64,000 nt of DNA from Aurantimonas aggregata (GTDB lineage Bacteria; Pseudomonadota; Alphaproteobacteria; Rhizobiales; Rhizobiaceae): contig NZ_JAAAMJ010000010.1 of assembly GCF_010500835.1 (NCBI RefSeq), positions 1 to 64,000 of the forward strand, read 5' to 3'. Positions within the stretch are counted from its first letter, which is position 1; every line of letters starts with the position of its first letter. The position numbers and the translations under genes are program-made. Below the pieces are notes generated by a model that was not told the origin of the DNA, made no database searches, and saw only the letters and a program-made list of their open reading frames with translations. Of the stretch, positions 8,113-17,300 are shown one piece after another.

Positions 8113-9321
8113 TCATTCGGCCGGCCGCAGCGCCCTTGCCGCCTCGTCGGTCGGCAGATAGTCGGCGCCGTCGGCATAGCGCCAGTCGACCATGACGCCC
8201 TTGCCGTCCTCGACCGCGGTCTTGCCGACCCAGGCGCCCATCGTCGACTGGTGGTCCGAGGCGCGGTAGCGGAAAGTGCCGGAGGGCGCATCCACCACTT
8301 CGAGCTCCTCGAACGCGTCGACCAGCGCCTCGGCGTCTTCCGAGCCCGCCTTGCGCAGGGCCGCGGCGAGCGACAGCATCGAGTTGTAGCCGACCAGCGA
8401 GCCGGCATAGGGGTGTTCGCCGTAGGCCGCCTCGTAGGCTTCGGCGAAGGCCTTATGCTCGGGCGTGTCGATCGCGTACCAGGGATAGCCGGTGACGATC
8501 CAGCCTTCCGGCGCCTCGGCGCCCAGCGGCTCGAGATATTCCGGTTCGCCCGACAGGAGGCTGACCACGTCGCGGTCCTCGAACAGGCCGCGGATTTCGC
8601 CCTCGCGCACGAATTTGGCGAGGTCGCCGCCGAAGGTGACGTTGAAGATCGCGTCCGGCTTCATCGCCTCCAGCGCGCGTACGGTCGGGCCGGCGTCGAT
8701 CTTGCCCTGCGGCGGCCACTGCTCGCCGACGAACTCGACATCCGGCTTGCGCTTGAGGAGCTCGGCCTTGAAAGCCGTCACGGCGTCGGTGCCGTAGGCG
8801 TAGTTTGGCGCGACGATCGCCCAGCGCGTGGCGTCGAGCTTGGCGGCTTCCTCGGCCAGCATTGCCGACTGCATCGCCGTCGAGGGGCGCAGGCGGAACG
8901 TGTAGCGGTTGCCGGCCGACCAGACGATGGCGTCGGCCAGCGGCTCGGTGGCGAGGTAGGGCACCTTTCGCTGCTTGGCGAAATCGGTGAGCGCGAGGCC
9001 CACATTGGAGAAGAAGCCGCCCCAGATCACAGCGACGCGGTCGGAGGAAACGAACTCCTCGGCAATGCGGATGGCGTCGCCCGGCTGGGCGTTGTCGTCG
9101 CGGCTGATCACTTCGATCGGCCGTCCGTCGATACCGCCGTCGGCGTTGATCTGGTCGAGCGCCAGCTGCCAGCCCTTGCGATAGGGCAGGGTGAAGGCCG
9201 GCAGCGCGGTGTAGCTGTTCATCTCGCCGAGCCGGATCGGCTCCTGCGCGCTCGCCGCCGCCGGCAGCCACGCCAGCATCGCCGCCGCGCCCGCCATAAT
9301 GATGCTGCGTCTGGTGGTCAT
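8113..9321 (-). CDS. Periplasmic substrate-binding protein of the Liv ABC transporter
   Basis: The 402-residue protein begins MTTRRSIIMAGAAAMLAWLP with a cleavable-type signal peptide ending near AASAQ. The mature part is a Peripla_BP type I fold: IRLGEMNSYTALPAF, GWQLALDQINADGGIDGRPI and DAIRIAEEFVSSDRVAVIWG. These proteins capture amino acids, urea, short amides or aromatic acids. The binding residues are not distinctive enough to name the ligand. It is first in the operon, 36 nt before livHM. Confidence 0.92.
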   Translation of the reverse strand: MTTRRSIIMAGAAAMLAWLPAAASAQEPIRLGEMNSYTALPAFTLPYRKGWQLALDQINADGGIDGRPIEVISRDDNAQPGDAIRIAEEFVSSDRVAVIWGGFFSNVGLALTDFAKQRKVPYLATEPLADAIVWSAGNRYTFRLRPSTAMQSAMLAEEAAKLDATRWAIVAPNYAYGTDAVTAFKAELLKRKPDVEFVGEQWPPQGKIDAGPTVRALEAMKPDAIFNVTFGGDLAKFVREGEIRGLFEDRDVVSLLSGEPEYLEPLGAEAPEGWIVTGYPWYAIDTPEHKAFAEAYEAAYGEHPYAGSLVGYNSMLSLAAALRKAGSEDAEALVDAFEELEVVDAPSGTFRYRASDHQSTMGAWVGKTAVEDGKGVMVDWRYADGADYLPTDEAARALRPAE

Positions 9322-9448
9322 GGCTCTCTCCCCGTCGCGGAATGCTCCCTTGCGTCATGGCGCAGTTGCGCGTGTCCCGCAAGCCGATCGCGCCGTGGCG
9401 GCGTAGCGTCGCCGGTGGTCGGCGTCAGCCCGGCGCATGGTCCGGCCG

Positions 9449-9463
9449 TTAACCATCGCTTAA
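9449..9463 (+). promoter_or_regulatory. CtrA-type binding box upstream of minC
   Basis: The sequence TTAACCATCGCTTAA is an exact TTAA-N7-TTAA site, the consensus for the alphaproteobacterial cell-cycle regulator CtrA, and includes the favoured TTAACCAT half-site. It lies 43 nt before the minC start codon. Two more TTAACC motifs follow, one just before the start and one a few codons inside the gene. From memory, minCD is reported as a CtrA target in Sinorhizobium meliloti. Direct regulation here is inferred. Confidence 0.65.
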
Positions 9464-9506
9464 CCGATCGCCGTTTACATGAAGTTCTAACCGAAAATTA
9501 ACCGAG

Positions 9507-10256
9507 ATGACCAAGAGCTTAACCGACACCCGCCCGATACGCCTGAAGGGTCGCTCGTTCCTGGCCCTCGTCCTGTCGCCCGAGCTGCCCTTCGACGGCT
9601 GGCTGGCGCGGCTGGACGATCTGGCCTCGCGTTCCACCGGCTTCTTCCTCGGCCGTCCGATCGTCCTCGACGTCGAGGGCCTGGAGATCAGCCAGGAGCA
9701 GCTGAAGGATTTGATCGGCGAACTCGGCGAGCGCAGCGTCCGCATCATGGGCATCGAGGGTGCCCGATCGTCGCTGCTGGGCATCGGCATGCCGCCGGCG
9801 ATGAAGGGCGGGCGGCCCGCCGCCGATTTCGAGGCCCCGGCAGCCGAAGCCGCGCCGGCCGAGACGAGCGACGCGAAGGCCGGCACGGCGCCCGTGGCCA
9901 AGGCGGAGCCGCAGGTGCAGCGGCCCGCCGCCTCGATCATCGTCACCCAGCCGGTGCGCTCCGGCCAGTCGATCATCTTCCCGGAAGGCGACGTGACGAT
10001 CCTCGGTTCGGTCGCGTCCGGTGCGGAGATCGTCGCCGGGGGCTCGATCCACATCTACGGCGCGCTCCGCGGGCGGGCGATGGCCGGTTCGGTCGGCAAT
10101 GCCGATGCCCGCATTTTCTGCCGCAAGCTCGAGGCCGAGCTTCTGGCGATCGACGGTCTCTACAAGATGGTCGACGACATGGACGCCAAACTCAGGGGGC
10201 AGGCCGTCCAGGTCTGGCTCGAAGGCGATACGATCAAGGCCGAGACCGTCGCCTGA
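9507..10256 (+). CDS. minC: Septum site-determining protein MinC
   Basis: MinC inhibits FtsZ assembly away from mid-cell. The 249-residue protein has the N-terminal FtsZ-inhibitory domain (IRLKGRSFLALVLSPELPFD), an Ala/Glu-rich linker at about residues 108-140 and the C-terminal beta-helical dimerisation domain. That domain includes VRSGQSIIFPEGDVTILGSV, GAEIVAGGSIHIYGALRGRAMAG and NADARIFCRKLEAELLAIDG. It is first in a minCDE operon, 27 nt before minD. Confidence 0.95.
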   Translation: MTKSLTDTRPIRLKGRSFLALVLSPELPFDGWLARLDDLASRSTGFFLGRPIVLDVEGLEISQEQLKDLIGELGERSVRIMGIEGARSSLLGIGMPPAMKGGRPAADFEAPAAEAAPAETSDAKAGTAPVAKAEPQVQRPAASIIVTQPVRSGQSIIFPEGDVTILGSVASGAEIVAGGSIHIYGALRGRAMAGSVGNADARIFCRKLEAELLAIDGLYKMVDDMDAKLRGQAVQVWLEGDTIKAETVA

Positions 10257-10283
10257 CGGCGCGGTCGGTATGAGGAGAACAAG

Positions 10284-11099
10284 ATGGCAAAAGTAATCGT
10301 CGTGACATCGGGCAAGGGAGGCGTCGGCAAGACGACGTCGACCGCCGCGCTCGGGGCGGCACTGGCGCAGCGCGGCGAAAAGACCGTCGTGGTCGATTTC
10401 GACGTCGGCCTGCGCAATCTCGACCTGGTGATGGGCGCCGAGCGCCGCGTCGTCTACGACCTCATCAACGTCGTCCAGGGCGATGCCAAGCTGCCGCAGG
10501 CGCTGATCCGCGACAAGCGGCTGGAGACGCTGTTCCTGCTGCCCGCATCCCAGACCCGCGACAAGGACAACCTCACCTCCGAGGGCGTCGAGCGGGTGAT
10601 GAACGAGCTGCGGGCAAGCTTCGACTGGATCATCTGCGACAGCCCGGCCGGCATCGAGCGCGGCGCGACGCTGGCGATGCGCCATGCCGACGTCGCGGTG
10701 GTCGTGACCAATCCGGAAGTCTCCTCGGTGCGCGATTCCGATCGCATCATCGGCCTGCTCGATTCCAAGACCGCCAAGGCCGAGCGCGGCGAGCGGATGG
10801 AAAAGCACCTGCTGCTGACCCGCTACGACGCCAACCGCGCCGAGCGCGGCGACATGCTGAAGGTCGACGACGTCCTCGAGATCCTGTCGATCCCGCTGCT
10901 CGGCATCATCCCGGAAAGCATGGACGTCCTGCGCGCCTCCAACCTCGGCACGCCGGTGACGCTCAGCGACGGCAACAGCGCCCCGGCGCTGGCCTACAAG
11001 GATGCCGCACGGCGCCTCGCCGGCGAGCAGGTTCCGATGACGATTCCCGGCGAGAAGCGGGGGATCTTCGGCAAGATCTTCGGGCGGAGGGCCGCATGA
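10284..11099 (+). CDS. minD: Septum site-determining ATPase MinD
   Basis: MinD is the membrane-cycling ATPase that carries MinC to the poles. The 271-residue protein has the deviant Walker A KGGVGKTT with the signature Lys at residue 11 ([16 protein letters not shown]), [14 protein letters not shown] and [15 protein letters not shown]. The C-terminus [12 protein letters not shown] is the expected amphipathic membrane-targeting helix. A GAGGAG Shine-Dalgarno precedes the start. Its stop overlaps the minE start by 4 nt (ATGA). Confidence 0.97.
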   Translation: MAKVIVVTSGKGGVGKTTSTAALGAALAQRGEKTVVVDFDVGLRNLDLVMGAERRVVYDLINVVQGDAKLPQALIRDKRLETLFLLPASQTRDKDNLTSEGVERVMNELRASFDWIICDSPAGIERGATLAMRHADVAVVVTNPEVSSVRDSDRIIGLLDSKTAKAERGERMEKHLLLTRYDANRAERGDMLKVDDVLEILSIPLLGIIPESMDVLRASNLGTPVTLSDGNSAPALAYKDAARRLAGEQVPMTIPGEKRGIFGKIFGRRAA

Positions 11100-11359
11100 A
11101 CCTCTTCAGCTTCTTCAGCAAGCAGACATCCGCGCCGATGGCGCGCGAGCGCCTGCAGGTGCTGCTCGCCCACGAGCGCGCGTCGGTCGGCCATTCCGAT
11201 CTCGTCGGGCTCCTGCGCGAGGAAATCCTCGCCGTCATCGCCAAGCACGTCCAGGTCGACCGCGAGAAGGTGATCGTCAAGATGGATCGCGGGGAACAGG
11301 TCTCGACCCTCGAGGTCGATATCGAGATCCCCGTGACCGCGAGTGTGCGGGCGGCCTGA
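11096..11359 (+). CDS. minE: Cell division topological specificity factor MinE
   Basis: MinE triggers MinD ATP hydrolysis and confines MinCD to the poles. The 87-residue protein starts [10 protein letters not shown], the membrane-targeting leader, followed by [18 protein letters not shown], the anti-MinCD helix or strand, and a C-terminal topological domain with [22 protein letters not shown]. Length is normal. It is translationally coupled to minD. Confidence 0.95.
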   Translation: MNLFSFFSKQTSAPMARERLQVLLAHERASVGHSDLVGLLREEILAVIAKHVQVDREKVIVKMDRGEQVSTLEVDIEIPVTASVRAA

Positions 11360-11432
11360 CGGCGTCCGCCCAACGCGCCTTCGTGCCGCCCGCGACGCGG
11401 CATGAAGGCGCCGATATCAAAGGAGATCGATC

Positions 11433-11582
11433 ATGAGCCGAGCTACGCTCCTCGAACGCCTGCAGGAACTGCAGCGACTGCCGAAGTTCCAGAACCGCGA
11501 CATCAAGTCGATCAGCGCCATCCTCTCCAACGAGGCGCTCGCCAAGCATATCGAAGCCTGCGAGCAGACCGCCGCGCGCTGA
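11433..11582 (+). CDS. Unrecognised 49-residue protein downstream of minE
   Basis: This short frame begins MSRATLLERLQELQRLPKFQ and ends EACEQTAAR. It has a near-perfect Shine-Dalgarno AAAGGAG, 7 nt before the ATG, and ends 27 nt before a strong hairpin. Both suggest it is the last gene of the min transcription unit. The peptide is charged, helical in look, has one Cys and no membrane segment. I do not recognise a family. It is 73 nt after minE, so it may be co-transcribed. Confidence 0.65.
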   Translation: MSRATLLERLQELQRLPKFQNRDIKSISAILSNEALAKHIEACEQTAAR

Positions 11583-11609
11583 GCCGCGATCGCGACGACT
11601 GACAGACGA

Positions 11610-11637
11610 GCGGCCCGGGCTTCATCGCCCGGGCCGC
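11610..11637 (+). terminator. Terminator hairpin after the min operon
   Basis: An 11-bp perfect GC-rich stem (11610-11620 with 11627-11637) encloses a six-base loop TTCATC. Only two T residues follow, so intrinsic termination may be incomplete. It separates the min unit from the cobalamin riboswitch transcript. Confidence 0.7.
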
Positions 11638-11745
11638 TTGGCGTTCGGGCCCTTGATGCTGCGGCGAAATGACTTGCGCGGCCAAGACCGATCGTTACTG
11701 TCGCCGACTGACCGGGAGCACGGGGAATCGTGCGCCGGTCGAAGG

Positions 11746-11966
11746 ACGGTTCCCCGGCTGCAAAACGGCTGGGGCGAAGAGGGAATGCGACGGGCCGACC
11801 CAATCAGGGGGTCCATATCGCAGCCGACCCCGCGACTGTAGAGCGGCGAGGTCGTCACCACCGGACGTGCCAATTCATTGGCCCGACCGGAAAGCCACTG
11901 GAGCCTTCAAGCTCCGGGAAGGCGAGGCGACGACCGATGACCCGCGAGCCAGGAGACCTGCCGTCC
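11746..11966 (+). ncRNA. Adenosylcobalamin riboswitch (cobalamin aptamer)
   Basis: The conserved cobalamin-aptamer blocks appear in order: GAAGAGGGAATGCG near 11776, GACCCCGCGACTGTAGAGCGG near 11826, AAAGCCACTGG near 11891, CCGGGAAGGCGA near 11914, and the B12 box AGCCAGGAGACCTGCC ending at 11962. It lies upstream of the hupE-cobU-cobW-cobN-GNAT-cobO unit, as expected for a riboswitch that lowers cobalt uptake and B12 synthesis when the cofactor is plentiful. The exact 5' edge is approximate. Confidence 0.93.
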
Positions 11967-11979
11967 AACGCCAGAGCCT

Positions 11980-12038
11980 ACAGGACGGGCGTTCCTGTCG
12001 GACCCGTGTTTCGATCCGCCGGACCGCTTGTCCGGTGG
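11980..12038 (+). promoter_or_regulatory. Expression-platform hairpins of the cobalamin riboswitch
   Basis: Two hairpins follow the aptamer. A small one pairs ACAGGA (11980-11985) with TCCTGT (11993-11998). A stronger one pairs CCGCCGGAC (12016-12024) with GTCCGGTGG (12030-12038), with one G-U. No U-run follows the second hairpin, so it does not look like a classic intrinsic terminator. The hupE start at 12109 lies 70 nt further on. Whether control acts on translation or on Rho-dependent transcription cannot be told. Confidence 0.5.
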
Positions 12039-12108
12039 AGCTATGGGGGAAACGCGCCGGTTCGACGGAATGCCTGCGTCCAAATCAACTGGACACGGGA
12101 GTTGTCTG

Positions 12109-12750
12109 ATGCCGAACCTCAATCGCCTCGCCTTCGCGGGGCTGCTCACCCTTCTGCCCTCCGCCGCCTTCGCCCACCATCCGGGCGGTGGCATGGCGCC
12201 GCAGAGCGCCATCGACGGCTTGCTGTCGGGCCTTGCCCATCCGGTGATCGGCCTGGACCATCTCGCCTTCATCGTCGGCGTCGGCCTGCTGGCGGCGCTG
12301 ACCGCGCACCGTTTCCTCGCGCCGCTGCTGTTCGTCGGGGCGACCGTCGCCGGCACGCTGCTGCATCTGATGGCCTTCGACCTGCCGGCCGCCGAATTCG
12401 TCATTGCGCTGTCGGTCGCCGCCATCGGCGTCCTGGCACTGTCCGGCCGCAACTACGGCATGCTGGTGACCGGCGGGCTCTTCGCCGTCGCCGGCCTGTT
12501 CCATGGCTATGCCTATGGCGAGGCCGTGGTCGGCTCGGAATCCGGTGCGGTGATCGCCTATCTCGTCGGCTTTGCCGCTATCCAGTACGTCGTTGCCATC
12601 GCCGCCGGCCATGTCGCGGTGAAGCTTCTCGGCGAGGGCCGCGCGGCGCGCGAGAATTTCGGCCTCAGGATCGGCGGCGGTGTCGTCGCCGGCGCCGGGG
12701 CGATCATCCTCGGCGAGCAGATGCTGGCGATCGTCGGCCTTGCCGGCTGA
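12109..12750 (+). CDS. hupE: HupE/UreJ-family metal permease (probable cobalt uptake)
   Basis: The chosen ATG gives 213 residues with a signal-like opening (MPNLNRLAFAGLLTLLPSAA), then AHHPGGG and the family motif HPVIGLDHLAFIVGVGLLAA, plus several membrane helices. HupE/UreJ proteins transport nickel or cobalt. Placement behind a cobalamin riboswitch and in front of cobU argues for cobalt. An in-frame upstream start 81 nt earlier would fall inside the riboswitch hairpin and is unlikely. A GGGAG element precedes the ATG. Confidence 0.87.
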   Translation: MPNLNRLAFAGLLTLLPSAAFAHHPGGGMAPQSAIDGLLSGLAHPVIGLDHLAFIVGVGLLAALTAHRFLAPLLFVGATVAGTLLHLMAFDLPAAEFVIALSVAAIGVLALSGRNYGMLVTGGLFAVAGLFHGYAYGEAVVGSESGAVIAYLVGFAAIQYVVAIAAGHVAVKLLGEGRAARENFGLRIGGGVVAGAGAIILGEQMLAIVGLAG

Positions 12751-13276
12751 GCCAGGCGCGGCAAGCCGCTCGGTCTTCGTCCTCGGCGGCGCGCGCTCCG
12801 GCAAGAGCGCCTTCGCCGAGCGTCGCATCGTCGAGAGCGGCCTTGCACCGGTCTATCTCGCCACCGGCCAGGCGTTCGATGCCGAGATGAAGGCACGGAT
12901 CGGCGCGCACCAGGCGCGCCGGTCGGCTTCCTGGCGGACCGTCGAGGCGCCGCTCGACCTCGTTGCGGCGATCGAGCGGGAGGCGGCGCCGGAGACGGCA
13001 CTGCTCGTCGACTGCCTGACCCTGTGGGTCACCAATCTGATGCTCGCCGAGCGCGACGTCGACGCCGAGTCCGAGCGCCTCGGCGAATGCCTGCGGGCCC
13101 GGCCGAAGGGGCTGGTCGTCCTCGTCTCGAACGAGGTCGGGCTGTCGATCGTGCCGGAAAATGCCATGGCCCGGCGCTTCCGCGACCACGCCGGGCGCCT
13201 CCACCAGATCGTCGCGGCCGCCTGTGACGAAGCGATCTTCATCGCAGCCGGGCTGCCGCTCCAATTGAAGGGTTGA
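12740..13276 (+). CDS. cobU: Adenosylcobinamide kinase / guanylyltransferase CobU (CobP)
   Basis: This bifunctional enzyme phosphorylates adenosylcobinamide and then attaches GMP in nucleotide-loop assembly. It shows Walker A LGGARSGKS near the N-terminus, LVDCLTLWVTNLM, VLVSNEVGLSIVPENAMAR and FRDHAGRLHQIVAAACDEA. The true start is uncertain: TTG at 12740 gives 178 residues, close to the usual 170-180, and overlaps hupE by 11 nt. No ATG lies between hupE and Walker A. It ends 4 nt before cobW. Confidence 0.9.
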   Translation: MPAEPGAASRSVFVLGGARSGKSAFAERRIVESGLAPVYLATGQAFDAEMKARIGAHQARRSASWRTVEAPLDLVAAIEREAAPETALLVDCLTLWVTNLMLAERDVDAESERLGECLRARPKGLVVLVSNEVGLSIVPENAMARRFRDHAGRLHQIVAAACDEAIFIAAGLPLQLKG

Positions 13277-13280
13277 ACCC

Positions 13281-14366
13281 ATGCAGAAAATCCCCGCGAC
13301 CGTCATCACCGGCTTCCTCGGCGCCGGCAAGACCACGCTGATCCGCAACCTCCTGCAGAATGCCGGCGGCCGGAAGATCGCGCTGATCATCAACGAGTTC
13401 GGCGATCTCGGCGTCGACGGCGACATCCTCACCGGCTGCGGCATCGAGACCTGCACCGAGGACGACGTCATCGAGCTGACCAATGGCTGCATCTGCTGCA
13501 CCGTCGCCGACGACTTCATCCCGACGATGACCAAGCTGCTCGCAAGAGACCGGCTGCCCGACCACATCGTCATCGAGACCTCGGGCCTTGCACTGCCGCA
13601 GCCGCTGGTCGCCGCCTTCAACTGGCCGGAGGTAAAGACCCGCGTGACCGTCGACGGCGTGGTGACGGTGATCGACACCGCCGCCGTCGCCGAAGGCCGC
13701 TTCGCCGACGACGAGGACAAGGTCGCCGCCGCCCGCATCGCCGATACGAGCCTCGACCACGACAACCCGCTGGAGGAGCTCTTCGAGGACCAGATCCGCG
13801 CCGCCGACCTGATCGTCCTCAACAAGGCCGATCTCGTCGACGCGGCAACGCTGGAGCGTGTGCGCGCCGAAATCGCCGGGCAGGCGGCGGCCGGCGTCAA
13901 GATCGTCAGCGCCGAAGCCGGGCATTTGCCGGCCGACGTGCTGCTCGGCATCGCCGCCGGCACCGAGGACCTCATCGCCGAGCGCAAGTCGCATCACGAG
14001 ATCGAGCACGAGGCGGACGGCGCCGAGCATGACCACGACGAGTTCGAGAGCTTCGTCGTCGACGCCGGCAGCGTCGTGGATCCAAAAGCTTTCGCCGACG
14101 GCCTCGCCGGCCTGATCGCGACCCACGACATATTGCGCGTTAAGGGCTTCGCCGAGGTGCCGGGCAAGGCGATGCGCCTCGTCGTCCAGGCCGTCGGCCA
14201 GCGGATCGAGACCTATTTCGACCGGCCGTGGAAGTTCGGCGAGACTCGCGCCACGCGGCTCGTGGTCATCGGCCTGCATGACGGGCTGGACGCGGCGACC
14301 TGCGGGGCGATCACGGCGGCGATACGCGGCCTGACCGACGACGCGGCGCGGGACGCCGCCGAGTAG
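13281..14366 (+). CDS. cobW: CobW metallochaperone GTPase
   Basis: The 361-residue G3E GTPase has Walker A GFLGAGKT at residues 11-18, the metal-binding CxCC motif (NGCICC, Cys70/72/73), ETSGLALPQPL and the NKAD guanine-specificity motif. A His/Asp/Glu-rich stretch near residues 236-255 (HHEIEHEADGAEHDHDE) is typical of CobW. It is thought to deliver cobalt to the CobNST chelatase, whose large subunit gene follows after 9 nt. Confidence 0.95.
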   Translation: MQKIPATVITGFLGAGKTTLIRNLLQNAGGRKIALIINEFGDLGVDGDILTGCGIETCTEDDVIELTNGCICCTVADDFIPTMTKLLARDRLPDHIVIETSGLALPQPLVAAFNWPEVKTRVTVDGVVTVIDTAAVAEGRFADDEDKVAAARIADTSLDHDNPLEELFEDQIRAADLIVLNKADLVDAATLERVRAEIAGQAAAGVKIVSAEAGHLPADVLLGIAAGTEDLIAERKSHHEIEHEADGAEHDHDEFESFVVDAGSVVDPKAFADGLAGLIATHDILRVKGFAEVPGKAMRLVVQAVGQRIETYFDRPWKFGETRATRLVVIGLHDGLDAATCGAITAAIRGLTDDAARDAAE

Positions 14367-14375
14367 GAGCAGCTC

Positions 14376-17300
14376 TTGCACCTTCTCCTTGCCCAACAGG
14401 GCACGATCGACGACGGCGGCGAGGCGATCGATCTCGGCCAGTCGCCGGCCGACGTCGTCGTCCTGTCGGCGGCCGACACCGAGATCGCCGGCCTCGCCTT
14501 CGCCGCACGGCGCCTCGGCGACGCGGCGCCCTCGCTCCGGCTCGCCAATCTCCTGCGGCTGAAGCACCCGATGTCGGTCGACGTCCATGTCGAGCGCACC
14601 CTCCGCCACGCCAAGCTGGTCGTCGTGCGCCTGCTCGGCGGCGCCGCCTACTGGCCCTACGGCCTCGACGCGCTGCTCGCCAACGCGCAGGCGACGGGCG
14701 GCCAGCTCGTCGTGCTGCCCGGCGACGACAAGCTGGACCCCGGCCTCGACCGCTATTCGACCGTGTCGCCGGTGATCCGCGACCGGCTCTGGGCCTATCT
14801 CGTCGAGGGAGGTGCCGCCAACGCCGACAATTTCCTCCTGTCGCTGCGCTCGCTGCTCGATGGCGGGGAAGCGCCGGCGGACGCCCAGCCGCTGCTGAAG
14901 GCCGGGGTGCTGGAACTCGGGGCCGCATCTGGCGTCGGCGACTGGCCGATCTCCCCCCTTGTGGGGGAGATGTCCGGCAGGACAGAGGAGGGTACGTCCT
15001 CCGCCGACCTCAGTTCAACGAAGGAAGTACTCGAGCGCAAGGAGGGCGGCATGCCAGCCGCTCCAGCCGAACCGGCCAGCGACGCCCACCCCCCTCTGCC
15101 TGCCGGCATCTCCCCCACAAGGGGGGAGATCGACGGTGGTGAGGCCAGCGGGTTTGCCTCAGCCGCCGAGCCTGACGTCGAAGATGCCGAGCCCCGCGAT
15201 GAGCTGATCTCCCCCCTTGTGGGGGAGATGGGCGGCAGCCCAGAGGGGGGTACGTCCTTCAAAGCTGTCGAAGTGGCGCAGGACGCGCCTCACGCCCCAG
15301 ATCGAGCGCAGAACGCTGCCCCCGAAAAACCCCTCGCGGCCATCGTCTGCTACCGGGCGCTGGCGCAGAGCGGGCAGACCGAACCGGTGGAAGCGCTGGC
15401 GCGGGCGCTCGCCGAACGCGGGCTCGACGTCTTGCCGGTGTTTATCTCCAGCCTCAAGGATCCGGTCTCGGTGGCGACGCTGCGGGCGCTGTTCGCCCGC
15501 CGGGCGCCGGCCGTGGTGATCAACCTCACCGGTTTCGCCGTCTCCTCGCCCGGCGGCGAGCGGGTGCCGACGGTGCTGGAGGAGCAGGGCGCGGTGGTGT
15601 TGCAGGCGGTGCTCGCCAGCGGCTCGCGCGAGTCCTGGCAGGCTTCGCCGCAGGGCCTGTCGGCGCGGGACCTGGCGATGAACGTCGCGCTCCCCGAAGT
15701 CGACGGAAGGGTGCTGAGCCGCGCCATCGCCTTCAAGTCGGCGGGCGACTGGGACGCGCTGACCGAGACCGACATCGTCGCCCATCGCGCGCTGCCCGAC
15801 CGGATCGCCTTCGTCGCCGAGCTCGCGGCGCGCTGGGCAAGGCTGCGCGGCAAGGCAGCGGCGGAGCGGCGCGTCGCGATCCTCCTCGCCAACTACCCCA
15901 ACCGCGACGGCCGGCTCGGCAACGGCGTCGGGCTGGACACGCCGGCCGGCACGATCGAGTTGCTGCGCGCCATGGCGGACGCCGGCTACGCCGTCTCGGG
16001 CATCCCCGCGAACGGCGACGCGCTGATCGACCATCTGATGGCCGGGCCGACCAATGCCGGCACCGTGGCGCGGACGATCCGCGAGACGCTGTCGCTGGGT
16101 GCCTACCGCCGGTTCTTCGCGACGCTGCCGCAACCCCTGCAGGACGCAGCCACCGCCCGCTGGGGCGATCCCGAGAACGATCCCTCCGTGGTCGAGCGCC
16201 CGCAGGGCCTCGCCTTCGCGCTGCCGCTGGCGCGCTTCGGCGAGACGCTCGTCGGCATCCAGCCGGCGCGCGGCTACAATATCGACCCGAAGGAGACCTA
16301 CCACTCCCCCGACCTCGTGCCGCCGCACAATTACCTCGCGCTCTATGCCTTCCTGCGGACCGAGTACGGCGCCGACGCCATCGTCCACATGGGCAAGCAC
16401 GGCAATCTCGAATGGCTGCCCGGCAAGGCGCTGGCGCTGTCGGCCGAATGCTGGCCGGAGGCGGTGCTGGGACCGCTGCCGCATCTTTACCCGTTCATCG
16501 TCAACGATCCGGGCGAGGGGACGCAGGCCAAGCGCCGCGCCTCGGCGGTGATCATCGACCACCTGACGCCGCCCTTGACCCGCGCCGAGAGCTATGGCCC
16601 GCTCAAGGATCTCGAGGCCCTTGTCGACGAATACTACCAGGCCGCCGGCAGCGACCCGCGCCGCCTCGAGCTGCTGAAGGGCCGCATCCTCGACCTCGTC
16701 CGCGACATCGGCCTCGACCACGACGCCGGCATCGGGATCGACGACGGCGCGGCGGCGGCGCTGGCGAAGCTCGACGCCTATCTCTGCGACCTCAAGGAAA
16801 TGCAGATCCGCGACGGGCTGCACGTCTTCGGCCTGGCACCGGAGGGCAGGCTGCTGACCGACCTCGTCGTGGCACTCGCCCGCCTGCCGCGCGGGATTTC
16901 GGCGGCGGATGCTTCGCTGCACCGGGCGCTGGCGGCGGATGTGCTGTCTCGTACGACGTCAGAGCGCGGTGGTGCGCCTTACCCCCCTCTGCCTGCCGGC
17001 TTTGGGGACGAGCCACGCGTCTCGTCCCGTCCTTCGGACCCCGCCACAAGGGGGAAGATCGAAGGGGGCGAGGACTGTGGGTTTGCCTCGTCCGCCGAGC
17101 AGCAGACCAAAAGCGCTGAGGCCGGCAACAAGCCGATCTCCCCCCTTGTGGGGGAGATGTCCGGCAGGACAGAGGGGGGTATGGCACCCGCCAACCTCAG
17201 CCGATCCGAGCAACCGACTAAACGCGCTGCGGCTAGTAAACTGGCCGTCCCGGCCGAGCAGGCCAGCGAAGCCCACCCCCCTCTGCCTGCCGGCATCTCC

